Shown here: positions 28,268 to 38,783 of the stretch, one piece after another
Numbering within the stretch: the first letter of the stretch is position 1
Layout of the letters: every line of letters starts with the position of its first letter
From: Candidatus Anaeroferrophillacea bacterium
GTDB taxonomy: Bacteria; Desulfobacterota; Anaeroferrophillalia; Anaeroferrophillales; Anaeroferrophillaceae
Reading direction: 5' to 3'
Assembly (NCBI GenBank): GCA_016933675.1
Contig: JAFGAM010000076.1
Coordinates: 1-64,000, forward strand
Length of the DNA: 64,000 nt
Position numbers and translations under genes: made by a program
Notes under the pieces: model-generated
The model's input: only the letters and a program-made list of their open reading frames with translations
The model's database searches: none
Told to the model about the DNA's origin: nothing

Positions 28268-29085
28268 ATCCGGCACCCCCGACCCCCCATGACCATCCCC
28301 GCTCCACCCCGGCGCCGGGGCCGATTCTCGGTGCCGAGGGGATCACCCGCACCTACGACGGCATCATCGCCTGCCGCAACATCTCGCTCGATGTCTGGCC
28401 CGGCGAGGTAGTGGCCATCGTCGGCGAATCAGGCTCCGGCAAGTCCACCCTGCTCCACTGTCTTGCGGCCCGCCAGGAGCCATCGGCGGGCACGGTGCGG
28501 TTCCGCCCCGAAAAGGCGGAACCGGTGGACATCCACGCCCTGCCGGAGGCCGCCAGGCGACGGCTGATGCGCCGCGAATGGGGTATCGTCCACCAGAACC
28601 CGCGCGACGGCCTGCGACTGTACGTCACCGCCGGGGCCAATATCGGCGAGCCGCTGATGGCGCTGGGTGAACGCCGCTACGGCAGCATCCGCGCGCAGGC
28701 GTACCACTGGCTCGAACAGGTCGAGATCGACACCCAACGCATCGACGACCTGCCCCTCACCTTTTCCGGCGGCATGCAGCAGCGTCTGCAGATCGCCCGG
28801 GTACTGGCCACCCGGCCGCGGCTGGTCTACATGGACGAGCCCACCGGCGGCCTCGACGTCTCGGTGCAGGCACGGCTGCTGGATCTCATCCGCCGACTGG
28901 CGGCGGAACTGGACATCGCCGTGCTGCTGGTGACCCACGACCTCGGCGTCGCCCGGCTGCTGGCCCACCGGCTCATCGTCATGCGGCGGGGAGAAATCGT
29001 CGAGCAGGGGCTGACGGACCAGGTACTGGACGACCCGCACCATCCGTATACCCAGTTGCTGGTATCGTCGGTCATCCAGGTGTGA
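28264..29085 (+). CDS. phnK: Phosphonate C-P lyase ABC-type protein PhnK
   Basis: [57 protein letters not shown]. Confidence 0.92.
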   Translation: MNPAPPTPHDHPRSTPAPGPILGAEGITRTYDGIIACRNISLDVWPGEVVAIVGESGSGKSTLLHCLAARQEPSAGTVRFRPEKAEPVDIHALPEAARRRLMRREWGIVHQNPRDGLRLYVTAGANIGEPLMALGERRYGSIRAQAYHWLEQVEIDTQRIDDLPLTFSGGMQQRLQIARVLATRPRLVYMDEPTGGLDVSVQARLLDLIRRLAAELDIAVLLVTHDLGVARLLAHRLIVMRRGEIVEQGLTDQVLDDPHHPYTQLLVSSVIQV

Positions 29086-29365
29086 TGGGGCTGAAGTCGG
29101 GAGCCGGACATGGGAGGGGCGTGCGGGAATCAGACCCGGCACCCGTTCCGGGTCGCGGCGATCCTCCCGGCGTCGGCGGACGCGGGGCCGCGCCGGCCAG
29201 TCCGACAACGTGACCAACAGTGTCTTCCAGGCCTGGTGGAGGTGCGGGAATCAGGCGTGGGGCGGGCGATCCCCGGTGTTCGCCCAAGGCAGCCAAGCCG
29301 GGGGGCGGAAGGCGGCAGGATAATGGCTGGCATGATTGCATGGCAAGCTCAGGAGCGGGAATAAC

Positions 29366-30067
29366 GTGGGCACACCGGTCATCGAGGTAAAGAATCTCAC
29401 CAAGCAGTTTGTGCTGCACACCCAGCACGGCGCCGTAATCCGGGTTTTCGAAAACCTGAACCTGACGGTGGACGCCGGTGAATGCGTCGTCCTCACCGGG
29501 CCCTCGGGCACGGGCAAATCGACCCTGCTCAGGGCGCTGTACGCCAACTACAAGCCGGTTTCCGGGGAGATTATCGTCCGTCACGAGGGCGAACCGATCG
29601 ATATCGCCGCCGCCGACTATCGCCTGATGCTCGCCATCCGGCGCCGCACCATCGGCTACGTGAGCCAATTCCTGCGCGTCATTCCGCGGGTCAAGACCAT
29701 CGATCTGGTGGCGGAACCGCTGCTGGCACTGGAACACGATCCCGAGGATGCCCGTCGGCGCGCCGCCGGTCTGCTCCTGCGGCTGAACATCGGCGCCAAC
29801 CTGTGGGAACTGCCGCCGGCAACCTTCTCCGGCGGCGAACAACAACGGGTCAACCTCGCCCGGGGCTTTATTCACCCCTACCCGGTGCTGCTGCTGGACG
29901 AGCCCACCGCATCCCTCGACGCCGGCAACCGCGCCACCGTCATCGATCTGATCCGCGAAGCCAGGGACCGCGGCGCCGCGATAGTGGGCATCTTCCACGA
30001 CCAGGAGGTACGCGATCTCGTCGCTGACCGCCTGATCCACCTTCAACCGGTTGAAAAGGTGATGTGA
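29366..30067 (+). CDS. phnL: Phosphonate C-P lyase ABC-type protein PhnL
   Basis: VIEVKNLTKQFVLHTQHGAVIRVFENLNLTVDAGECVVLTGPSGTGKST; FSGGEQQRVNLARGFIHPYPVLLLDEPTASLD; GTG start chosen after AGGAG (ORF opens at 29336). Confidence 0.9.
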   Translation: MGTPVIEVKNLTKQFVLHTQHGAVIRVFENLNLTVDAGECVVLTGPSGTGKSTLLRALYANYKPVSGEIIVRHEGEPIDIAAADYRLMLAIRRRTIGYVSQFLRVIPRVKTIDLVAEPLLALEHDPEDARRRAAGLLLRLNIGANLWELPPATFSGGEQQRVNLARGFIHPYPVLLLDEPTASLDAGNRATVIDLIREARDRGAAIVGIFHDQEVRDLVADRLIHLQPVEKVM

Positions 30068-30074
30068 AAACCCC

Positions 30075-31226
30075 ATGAGCCACACCGAATACATCCTTGC
30101 CAACGCCCGGGTGGTCACCGAAAATCACCTCTGCCGCGGCAGCGTGCAGGTCATCGACGGCCGCATCGCGGCGGTGGATTGCGGCCCCTGCCGCACCGGG
30201 GAAAACCGCCTCGACATGGACGGCGACCTGCTCCTGCCGGGGCTCATCGAGGTTCACACCGATAACCTGGAAAAGCATCTCATCCCCCGGCCCGGGGTAA
30301 TCTGGCCCTCGTCCACCGCCGCCATCCTGGCCCACGATATCCAGCTTTCCGGTGCCGGCATCACCACCGTGTTCAACGCCCTCAGGGTCGGAGAGTTCGA
30401 TGACGACGACCTGAGCAACCACGTACTCGACCAATCGGTGGCCGCCTTCAGACACATCCGTGACGACGATCTCGGCCGCGTCGACCACCTCATCCACCTG
30501 CGCTGCGAGGTCTCGGACCCGGGATCGCTGGAGATGTTCCGGCGCCACGTCGACCATCCGCTGGTGCGGCTGATCTCGGTGATGGACCACACCCCCGGGC
30601 AGCGGCAGTGGACCAACCTGGACAAGTACCGCCTGTACAATCGCGACAAGAAATGGACCGACGAGCAGTTCGCCGCGGTTATCGACCAGCGCCGGGAACT
30701 GCAGCAGCGCCACGCCCGGCCGCACCGGGAGGCGATCATCACCACCGCCCGTGAACACGGCATCCCGCTGGCCACCCATGACGACACCACCGTCGAACAC
30801 GTCCGTGAATCGGTCGCCGACGGCATCCGCATCTCCGAGTTTCCCACCACCCTCGAAGCCGCCCGCCTGGCCCACGACGAGGGCATGTTCGTGGTCATGG
30901 GCGCCCCGAACGTGGTCCGCAACGGCTCCCACTCCGGCAACGTTTCGGCCCTGGAGCTGGCCGAACGCGGGCTGCTGGGCGGCCTGTCGTCGGACTACGT
31001 TCCCGTCAGCCTGCTGCATGCCGCCTTCATCATCAACCGGCACGGATTCGCCACCCTGCCAGAGGCGGTGAGCATGGTCTCCGGCCGCCAGGCGCAGGAA
31101 CTGGGGCTTGCCGACCGTGGCCGCATCGATCCCGGCCGCCGCGCCGACCTCATCCGGGTCCGGCCGCAGCAGGACGGTCTGCCGGTGGTGATGCGGGTGT
31201 GGAAGGGAGGCCGGCCGGTTGCCTGA
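30075..31226 (+). CDS. phnM: Alpha-D-ribose 1-methylphosphonate 5-triphosphate diphosphatase PhnM
   Basis: LLPGLIEVHTDNLEKHLIPRPGVIWPSSTAAILAHD; SSDYVPVSLLHAAF. Confidence 0.95.
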   Translation: MSHTEYILANARVVTENHLCRGSVQVIDGRIAAVDCGPCRTGENRLDMDGDLLLPGLIEVHTDNLEKHLIPRPGVIWPSSTAAILAHDIQLSGAGITTVFNALRVGEFDDDDLSNHVLDQSVAAFRHIRDDDLGRVDHLIHLRCEVSDPGSLEMFRRHVDHPLVRLISVMDHTPGQRQWTNLDKYRLYNRDKKWTDEQFAAVIDQRRELQQRHARPHREAIITTAREHGIPLATHDDTTVEHVRESVADGIRISEFPTTLEAARLAHDEGMFVVMGAPNVVRNGSHSGNVSALELAERGLLGGLSSDYVPVSLLHAAFIINRHGFATLPEAVSMVSGRQAQELGLADRGRIDPGRRADLIRVRPQQDGLPVVMRVWKGGRPVA

Positions 31227-31938
31227 CGTCGATCCGCGCGAACGCCTGGCGGTCTATTTCTGCCCGCCGCCCGATCACCCCCTGACCCGTTTCGCCGCCG
31301 CCTGGCTCGGCCGCGATCTCCATACCGGTCGCGCACCCGAACCGCCGACCGTGCCCGGCATCACCCCCGGCCGGCTCGCCGCCCTGACCGCCTCCCCGCG
31401 GCGCTATGGTTTCCACGCCACCCTCAAGGCACCGTTTCACCCCGCCGCCGGCGGTACCATCGAAGAGATCGTCAACGCCCTGGTGGATCTGGCCGACGGT
31501 CTCGATCCCGTTCCCGTTTCGCCGTTGCGCCTGACGGTACTCGGCGGGTTCCTCGCCCTGGTACCGGCAGCGGACGCCAAACCCGCGGTGAACCGGCTGG
31601 CCGCGGCCTGTGTGCGGCAACTCGACCGCTTCCGCGCCCCGCTGGCCGCGGCCGACCGCCTTCGCCGCCACCAGGCGCATCGGCTTTCCAGCCGCCAGTC
31701 CCTCTTCCTCGACACCTGGGGTTACCCCTTCGTCTTCGATGAGTTCCGCTTTCACCTCACCCTCACCGAGCGGCTGGAGGACGATGAGGAGCGCGCCCGG
31801 CTCCACGACCTGCTGGCCGATCGGCTCACCGGCATCCTCGCCGCCCCCCTCAGCATCGACGCCCTCTGCCTCTGCCGCGAACCCGGTCCCGGGCAGCCCT
31901 TCACCCTCCACTGCCGCGTACCGCTGGCCGCCTCATAA
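31219..31938 (+). CDS. DUF1045 phosphonate-metabolism-associated protein (2H phosphodiesterase-like)
   Basis: AVYFCPPPDHPLTRFAAAWLGRD; RYGFHATLKAPF; FHLTLTERL; overlaps phnM. Confidence 0.88.
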   Translation: MPDVDPRERLAVYFCPPPDHPLTRFAAAWLGRDLHTGRAPEPPTVPGITPGRLAALTASPRRYGFHATLKAPFHPAAGGTIEEIVNALVDLADGLDPVPVSPLRLTVLGGFLALVPAADAKPAVNRLAAACVRQLDRFRAPLAAADRLRRHQAHRLSSRQSLFLDTWGYPFVFDEFRFHLTLTERLEDDEERARLHDLLADRLTGILAAPLSIDALCLCREPGPGQPFTLHCRVPLAAS

Positions 31939-31992
31939 CCTCGCCGGCCGCGCTGATGTTTTCCTGACCACGGCATTACCCTTGATGGCGTC

Positions 31993-32022
31993 GTAAGGGG
32001 CGGTTCGCGAACCGCCCCTTAC
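31993..32022. repeat. Palindromic repeat
   Basis: GTAAGGGGCGGTTCGCGAACCGCCCCTTAC, self-complementary. Confidence 0.9.
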
Positions 32023-32030
32023 ATCTGCGT

Positions 32031-32093
32031 TGCGCTGCATCCTTCGTCATTGCGGCGTACTCTCTGTACGAGGCAATGACGAAGGATGCAGCG
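32031..32093. repeat. Long perfect inverted repeat with 22-bp arms
   Basis: GCGCTGCATCCTTCGTCATTGC - ggcgtactctctgtacgag - GCAATGACGAAGGATGCAGCGC. Confidence 0.9.
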
Positions 32094-32345
32094 CCGCGAA
32101 TCTGGAGGGGCGACCGGTCGGTCGCCTGTACTACCGTGCCATCCCATTTTTCGAGATGTTACGAGTTTGTCACCCTTACGTCACCACAGATCCGCCGCCG
32201 GTCCGGCTCCGGTTAGTCCCCCGGTCCCCGGTCGGCACAAACGCCCGGGATTCCTTCCCTGTGACCGTTACCCTTGATGAATCGGCAATCGCGTGATAAG
32301 GAGATACGATCATCCGCTGACCCCGCACCGAGGAGGCCCATCACC

Positions 32346-33533
32346 ATGCCCGGACCCCTGAACGGCATCCGAATTCTCGACTTTTCCACCCTCCTGCCCG
32401 GCCCTTTCGCCACCATGATGCTGGCGGACCTCGGCGCCGACGTCCTCAAGGTGGAAGCGCCGCACCGGCCCGACTACCTGCGCGAAGGCCCGCCGTACGA
32501 TGACGGCGTTTCCGGGGGGCACATGGCCCTCAACCGCGGCAAGCGTTCCCTTACCCTCGACCTGAAGATCCCGGAAGCCGTCACGGTGGCAAAACGGCTC
32601 GTCCGGTCCTACGACATCGTGATCGAACAGTTCCGCCCGGGGGTCATGGAACGACTCGGTCTGGGGTATGAAACGCTCCGCCGGGAAAACGACGCGCTCA
32701 TCTACTGTTCCATCACCGGCTACGGCCAAAACGGCCCGTACCGGGACCGCGCCGGACACGACATCAACTTCCTGGCCATCTCCGGCATTCTTTCCTGCTC
32801 GGGACGAGAAGCACACGGTCCGGTTCCTCAGGGGGTCCAGATCGCCGACCTGGGCGGGGGATCCTACCATGCCGTGGTCGGCATTCTCGCCGCCGTCATC
32901 CATCGCCACCGCACCGGTGAGGGACAATACCTCGATGTCTCGATGACCGACGGGGCCATCAGCTGGGGCACCTTCCTCGATGTGAAACAGCTTGTCGGCG
33001 GCGACAATCCGGGATACGAAAGCGAATTTCTCAGCGGCGGCAGCTTCTATGACTGCTACGAAACCAGTGACGGCCGCTACATGAGCGTGGGCAGCATCGA
33101 ACCCCCGTTCTTTGCCGCCCTGTGCCGCGCCACGGGCACGGAAGACCTCATCGGCAAGCTGGGATGGGGAATGGAAGGCCAGGAGATCATGCGCCAGGCC
33201 AAGGAACGATTCCGGCAGGCCTTCGCCGCGAAAACCCAGGCGGAATGGATCGGGATTTTCAAGGACCTCGATGCCTGCGTCGAACCGGTACTCACCGTTG
33301 CGGAGATGGCGCAGCATCCCCACATCAGGGCACGCAACATGGTCACGGATGTGCGCAAGCCGGACGGCACGACGCAGCAACAGATCAATTCCCCCTTCAG
33401 GTTTTCCCGGACCCGGGCGGAAATCCGCTCCGTAGGGCCCGGTCTCGGCGAACACAACGCCGAGGTGCTGCGGGAAATCGGACTTTCTGCCGCTGAGATC
33501 GAGGCGCTCCACCGGAACGGCGCCCTCGGTTAG
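32346..33533 (+). CDS. CaiB/BaiF family CoA-transferase (alpha-methylacyl-CoA racemase-like)
   Basis: MPGPLNGIRILDFSTLLPGPFATMMLADLGADVLKVE; NRGKRSLTLDLK; ITGYGQNGPYRDRAGHD. Confidence 0.93.
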   Translation: MPGPLNGIRILDFSTLLPGPFATMMLADLGADVLKVEAPHRPDYLREGPPYDDGVSGGHMALNRGKRSLTLDLKIPEAVTVAKRLVRSYDIVIEQFRPGVMERLGLGYETLRRENDALIYCSITGYGQNGPYRDRAGHDINFLAISGILSCSGREAHGPVPQGVQIADLGGGSYHAVVGILAAVIHRHRTGEGQYLDVSMTDGAISWGTFLDVKQLVGGDNPGYESEFLSGGSFYDCYETSDGRYMSVGSIEPPFFAALCRATGTEDLIGKLGWGMEGQEIMRQAKERFRQAFAAKTQAEWIGIFKDLDACVEPVLTVAEMAQHPHIRARNMVTDVRKPDGTTQQQINSPFRFSRTRAEIRSVGPGLGEHNAEVLREIGLSAAEIEALHRNGALG

Positions 33534-33633
33534 CCCGGCCATCGCCTGACGACGGGGTCACGGCGCGGCACCCGGTGCGCCCCGCGAGCCAGCATGCATT
33601 GGATTCCAGACGCTGCCATCAACAAGGACTGCC

Positions 33634-34539
33634 ATGACCACGAAAAAGAGCAACGGATTGCAGGACGGAACCGACGTCAAGCTGCAGGAGGGCACCGCCA
33701 GCAAGTTCGTGGATGCCGGCAAGAACAGGAAACGCACCGCCGTCTGGGTCGATAACAAGCAGCTTGAATACGAGCTGGAGCTGAAGAAGCTCCAGCGCGA
33801 GCTGATGAAGCTCCAACTGCACGTGAAAAAGACCGGCGGCCGCATGCTGCTGCTGTTCGAGGGCCGTGACGCCGCCGGCAAGGGCGGGACCATCAAACGC
33901 TTCACCGCCCACCTCAACCCCCGCAGCGCCCGGGTGGTGGCGCTGGGCAAGCCCAACGACACCGAGGTGACGCAGTGGTATTTCCAGCGCTACGTCGTCC
34001 ACCTGCCCGCCGCCGGCGAGATGGTCTTCTTCGACCGCAGCTGGTACAATCGGGCGATGGTGGAGCCGGTGATGGGCTTCTGCACCGACGAGCAGAACAA
34101 ACGCTTCCTCAAGGACGTACCGCTGTTCGAGGAGATGCTGATAAAGGACGGCATCCGCCTGTTCAAGTTCTACTTCTCGGTCTCCCGCGAGGTGCAGAAG
34201 GAACGCTTCGAGGCCCGCCAGACCGACGTACTCAAACAGTACAAGCTCTCCCCGGTCGACAACCTGGCGCAGGAATACTGGGACCAGTACACCATCCGCA
34301 AGTTCCAGATGCTCAACGAGTCAAATCGCACCCTGGCACCGTGGACCATCATCCGCTCGGACAACAAGAAGGCGGCGCGGCTCAACTGCATGAAATACGT
34401 TCTCAGCCAGATGGAGTATATTGACCAGCTCCCAGCCGCGGAACTGGCATGGGATGAACAGGTGGTCATCTCCGGCATCGACGAGCTGCACCACATGGAG
34501 GAAAACCTGATGACGGCCGGAGGAGAACTGCCGGGGTGA
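33634..34539 (+). CDS. Polyphosphate kinase 2 family protein
   Basis: LLLFEGRDAAGKGGTIKRFTAHLNPRSARVVALGKPNDTE...FFDRSWYNRAMVEPVMGFCT. Confidence 0.95.
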   Translation: MTTKKSNGLQDGTDVKLQEGTASKFVDAGKNRKRTAVWVDNKQLEYELELKKLQRELMKLQLHVKKTGGRMLLLFEGRDAAGKGGTIKRFTAHLNPRSARVVALGKPNDTEVTQWYFQRYVVHLPAAGEMVFFDRSWYNRAMVEPVMGFCTDEQNKRFLKDVPLFEEMLIKDGIRLFKFYFSVSREVQKERFEARQTDVLKQYKLSPVDNLAQEYWDQYTIRKFQMLNESNRTLAPWTIIRSDNKKAARLNCMKYVLSQMEYIDQLPAAELAWDEQVVISGIDELHHMEENLMTAGGELPG

Positions 34540-34552
34540 CCCCCCGCCCCGC

Positions 34553-35347
34553 CTAGATGAACAGCCTGCGGATCCGCGACGACGTCAGGTCGATGAACGA
34601 CACGGTGGCAATGATGATCAACAGCATCGCCGCGGTACCGGGATAGGAGAAGTTGCGAATGGCGTCCCACAACATCAGGCCGATGCCGCCGGCGCCGACC
34701 ATGCCCACCACCGTGGCCGAACGGACGTTGGCCTCGAAGCGGTAGAGGGAATAGGAAATCCAGTGGGGCGTCACCTGGGGGATGACGCCGAAGGCGATCT
34801 CCTCGAGAACATTGGCACCGGTGGCGCGGATGCCCTCCACCGGCCGCGGATCGATGGCCTCGACGGTCTCGGAAAAGAGTTTCGCCAGGGTACCGAGGGT
34901 GTGGACGAACAGCGCCAGGACCCCGGCAAAGGGTCCAAGGCCGACGGCGGCAACGAACAGCAGCGCGAAAACCATCTCGTTCACCGCCCGGAAGGAGTCC
35001 ATCAACCGCCGCATGGGCTGGCGGATCCACACCGGGGCGATGTTGCTCGCCGACAGCAGGCCACAGGGCACGGAAAACAGCACCGCCAGGAAGGTACCCC
35101 AGACAGCGATCTGCACCGTCACCGCCATCTCGCGGAGATAGTCACGCCACTCGTGCAGGTCGGGCGGAAAAAAACCCGCGGCGAACACCACCATGTTCTT
35201 CCGGTTGAGGAAGAGCTCCAGCGGCCGCATCTCGGCTCCCCGCCAGGCCCAGGTGAGAATGGCGAGAAGCACCGCCCAGCCGCCGATGGCCGTAAGCGTC
35301 TGCACCGGGCTGCGCCGTGGCAACGCGATCAGCGTTTCATGTTTCAT
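34553..35347 (-). CDS. phnE: Phosphonate ABC transporter permease PhnE
   Basis: [58 protein letters not shown]. Confidence 0.93.
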   Translation of the reverse strand: MKHETLIALPRRSPVQTLTAIGGWAVLLAILTWAWRGAEMRPLELFLNRKNMVVFAAGFFPPDLHEWRDYLREMAVTVQIAVWGTFLAVLFSVPCGLLSASNIAPVWIRQPMRRLMDSFRAVNEMVFALLFVAAVGLGPFAGVLALFVHTLGTLAKLFSETVEAIDPRPVEGIRATGANVLEEIAFGVIPQVTPHWISYSLYRFEANVRSATVVGMVGAGGIGLMLWDAIRNFSYPGTAAMLLIIIATVSFIDLTSSRIRRLFI

Positions 35348-35638
35348 GGCTGTCTCCCATAGTCCGGATCCCCTCCCGCAGCCGTTCGCCACCGATTCCG
35401 CCGGCGGCCCCGACGCCGATTTCCGCTGCCGTCGGACCATGCCCGGCGTTCAGCCTGTTCCTGCTTTTGTCGGCGTCGGGGTCGCACCCGGTGTTTATCG
35501 GTGTCGGGGTCGGAATCGGCCCCGATTGGTTACCACGACAAATCCTCGCGAACGGTATCGCCTCACGGTCCGGAATTCGTCAACAGCGCTATGCCGCAGC
35601 GGAGAAACATCGGCAAAACCGACCGGCGGCCGCGGATT

Positions 35639-36664
35639 TCAATACGTGTCCAGGTAGCCGGCAAACTCCCTGATTTCGGCAATCTTCGCCTCGATCACGG
35701 CGATCTTCGCCTGCCGTTCGGCCGCCGACAGGTGCTCGTCGCTCTGGATTTTGGCAATTTCCTTGGCAAACTTGATCTCGCGGATGGGAATCAACTGCCG
35801 GTTGGAGGAATCCCAGAACGGCGCCAGGCCGCTGGCCGCTCCGGCCAGCACCTGCCGCTGACGCTCGACATCGGCACCGAAACGGCCGTAGCTGAGGATG
35901 AAGCCCTTGATTGCCGACTTCAGCTCCCGCGGCAGATCCTTGCGCCAGACCAGCGGATCCTTGGGAATCATCGGCGATTTCCACAGCACTCTGATCTTGT
36001 CCGCCATTTCCGGATGTTTTTTCTGGAACTTGGCCAGGCTCTCGGTGTTGTTGGTGGCGAAATCGACCTGCTTCATGGCCACCGCCATGACGTTGGCGGC
36101 GTGGTTGGCGTTGCGCGCCACCTTGAAGTGCTTCCTGGGGTCGATGTTGTTCTTCGCCCACAGGTAGTAGCTCGGAATGAGGTACCCGGAGGTGGAGTTG
36201 ACGTCGCCGTTGCCGAACACCAGCTCCGAACCGCGCTTGATGATGTCGTCGATGGACTCGATGCCGCTGTCCTTGTGGGTGATGATCAACGACCAGTATC
36301 CCGGGTCGCCGTTGGCGTCCACCTGCTGGGCGAAGACTTCACCGTTGGAGCGGTCCACCGCCTCGATGGCCGACTTGTTACCGAACCAGGCAACATGCAC
36401 CTTATTGAAGCGCATGGCCTCGATGACGCCGGCGTAGTCCCCGGCAAAAAACGGCTTCACCGGAATCCCCAGCGCCTTCTCCATGTCCGCAAGGAACGGG
36501 GCGAAGCCCTTTTTCAAGGCTTCGGTGGAATCGGTGGAGATGATGCCGAAATTGATCTCCTTCACTTCCGTCTCGTCCGCCGCGGTCGCGCCGACGACGG
36601 TCGCCGCCAGCATCATTACGACCAGCAACAGCGTCGCCATCCACTTGTTCATCATTCGTCTCAT
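35639..36664 (-). CDS. phnD: Phosphonate ABC transporter substrate-binding protein PhnD
   Basis: INFGIISTDSTEALKKGFAPFLADMEKALGIPVKPFFAGDYAGVIEAMRFNKVHVAWFGNKSA. Confidence 0.93.
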   Translation of the reverse strand: MRRMMNKWMATLLLVVMMLAATVVGATAADETEVKEINFGIISTDSTEALKKGFAPFLADMEKALGIPVKPFFAGDYAGVIEAMRFNKVHVAWFGNKSAIEAVDRSNGEVFAQQVDANGDPGYWSLIITHKDSGIESIDDIIKRGSELVFGNGDVNSTSGYLIPSYYLWAKNNIDPRKHFKVARNANHAANVMAVAMKQVDFATNNTESLAKFQKKHPEMADKIRVLWKSPMIPKDPLVWRKDLPRELKSAIKGFILSYGRFGADVERQRQVLAGAASGLAPFWDSSNRQLIPIREIKFAKEIAKIQSDEHLSAAERQAKIAVIEAKIAEIREFAGYLDTY

Positions 36665-36915
36665 ACCCTGGTTCTCCCTCTCTCCGTTTTTGGTCCTGTC
36701 GTTGCACATCGGTTAGCCAAACCGCGCCCGGGCGCGGGAACTGCCGTTCAACCGGCCGGCTGCCGGGATGGTGTTGCAATCGGCCCGCTATCATCCCTCC
36801 GCCGGCAGGACACTTTCACCGCCGGGTTCCGGTACCCATGCCGGCCGCGGTATTCACCCCGCCGAAATGGGCCGGATTCACCCATGCAAGGCCCTTTCGG
36901 CACCCGTTTCGTACC

Positions 36916-37758
36916 TCAGCACGCCGCCGGCACGGTCGTCTGCCGGCCGGGAACATAGAGGCCCTCCACGGTCGCCGCGGAGGCATGTTCGATCCCGGCT
37001 TCGTCGAAGGAATCGCCATAGATGTCCTTCAGGAGTTCGGCGCTCAGCCCCTCGCCGGCACCGTCATAGACGATGCGCCCTTCCCGCAGCGCCACCACCC
37101 GCGGGCAGTAGCGCAGGGCGTAGTCCACCTGGTGCAGGGTCACCAGCACGGTGACGCCGTCCTCGCGATTGACGGCGGCAAGCATGTTCATCACCCGGCG
37201 CGAGGAATCGGGATCGAGGGAAGCGATGGGCTCGTCGGCGAGAACGATCTTCGCCTGCTGGACGATGGCGCGGGCGATGGCACCGCGCTGCTGCTGACCG
37301 CCGGAAAGGGTGGAAGCCCGCTGGCCGGCGAACTCCGCCATTTTCACCCGCCGCAGCGCCTCCATCGCCCGCCGCTTCTCGGCCACGGTGAACCAGCGCA
37401 ACAGGCTGCGGCGGGTAGGGGTCCGCGCCAGGGTACCGGCGAGCACGTTGGTCAGCAGGGAAAGGCGGTCCACCAGGTTGAACTGCTGGAAGATGAAGCC
37501 GATCTCGGCCCGCAATTTACGCGCGCCCCCCGCCGGGCGCCCGTCACGCAGCATGCTGCGACCGAACACGTCGATGTCGCCGCCGTCGCTGCCGGCGCCC
37601 ATAAGCCCGGAGATATGCCGCAGGAGGGTCGATTTTCCGGATCCGGAGGGACCGATCAGGGCCACCATCTCTCCCGGGGCAACCCGTAGCGACACCCGGT
37701 CGAGGGCGACGGTGGAACCGAAACGCTTACTCAGGGTGTTGATTTCCAGTGCGGCCAT
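36916..37758 (-). CDS. phnC: Phosphonate ABC transporter ATP-binding protein PhnC
   Basis: [55 protein letters not shown]. Confidence 0.93.
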   Translation of the reverse strand: MAALEINTLSKRFGSTVALDRVSLRVAPGEMVALIGPSGSGKSTLLRHISGLMGAGSDGGDIDVFGRSMLRDGRPAGGARKLRAEIGFIFQQFNLVDRLSLLTNVLAGTLARTPTRRSLLRWFTVAEKRRAMEALRRVKMAEFAGQRASTLSGGQQQRGAIARAIVQQAKIVLADEPIASLDPDSSRRVMNMLAAVNREDGVTVLVTLHQVDYALRYCPRVVALREGRIVYDGAGEGLSAELLKDIYGDSFDEAGIEHASAATVEGLYVPGRQTTVPAAC

Positions 37759-38120
37759 TGTTCCCTCCGGCAGAATGGCGCCATTGCCATCCGGTATGCG
37801 AGGTGTCGCGACGCATGAAACGGCTGCCGCCGCAACCGGGCGACCGGCTTTCCGGTACCCCCGGAGCGGCGGCCCCGCGTCGATGCGGGGTGAAGACTAG
37901 GCGGGAAATCTTGCGGTTCAATTAGGATAATTTTAAGATTACATGAAGTAACGCAGGAAATGGAAAAACAACGTAAGCTGTGCTTATGACAGGCAAAATG
38001 ACGGTTGCAAACCGCCGTGACGGGAGGGTCATAAGTGCATCGATAATACAATTCTTACACAGCGGCGGTAATGCGCAAAGGCAGGTAACAACACGCACCG
38101 GTTACGGGAGGACGGCACAG

Positions 38121-38753
38121 ATGAGCAACAACATTCTCGGCCCGCACCCCCGGGTCGACGACAGCGCCGAAATCACCGCCTCGCAACTGGGGCGCTGGAC
38201 GGAGGTTCACGCCCGCTGCAAGCTGGTCGAGAGCCGGCTGGGGGACTACAGCTACATCATGGAGGACGGCGACGTCATCTACACCGTGATCGGCAAATTC
38301 TGCTCCATTGCCGCCGGCTGCCGCATCAACCCCGGCAACCATCCGCTGGAGCGGGTGGCCCTGCACCACTTCACCTACCGCAGCGAGATGTTCGGTATGG
38401 GACCGGACGAGGACGGCTTTTTCCAGTGGCGCCGGGACCACGCCGTCACCATCGGCAACGATGTCTGGCTCGGCCACGGGGTGACGGTACTGCCGGGGGT
38501 TACCATCGGCGACGGTGCCGCGGTGGGCGCCGGCGCGGTAGTCACCGCCGATGTCGAACCCTATACCATCGTCGCCGGGGTACCGGCACGATTGCTCCGG
38601 CGCCGGTTTCCCGAGGATGTGGCCACCGGGTTGCGGGAGCTGGCCTGGTGGAACTGGTCCCACGATGCCCTGGCCGACGCCCTGCCCGACATGCGCCGGC
38701 TCTCCGCCCGCGAGTTTCTCGCCCGCTACCGCCCGCCGGTCACGGCCGGCTAA
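38121..38753 (+). CDS. Hexapeptide-repeat acetyltransferase, phosphonate-associated
   Basis: [42 protein letters not shown]...[46 protein letters not shown]; located in the phn cluster. Confidence 0.88.
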   Translation: MSNNILGPHPRVDDSAEITASQLGRWTEVHARCKLVESRLGDYSYIMEDGDVIYTVIGKFCSIAAGCRINPGNHPLERVALHHFTYRSEMFGMGPDEDGFFQWRRDHAVTIGNDVWLGHGVTVLPGVTIGDGAAVGAGAVVTADVEPYTIVAGVPARLLRRRFPEDVATGLRELAWWNWSHDALADALPDMRRLSAREFLARYRPPVTAG

Positions 38754-38783
38754 ACCGTACCCGCTCCGGATTCGAGGCCCGCG

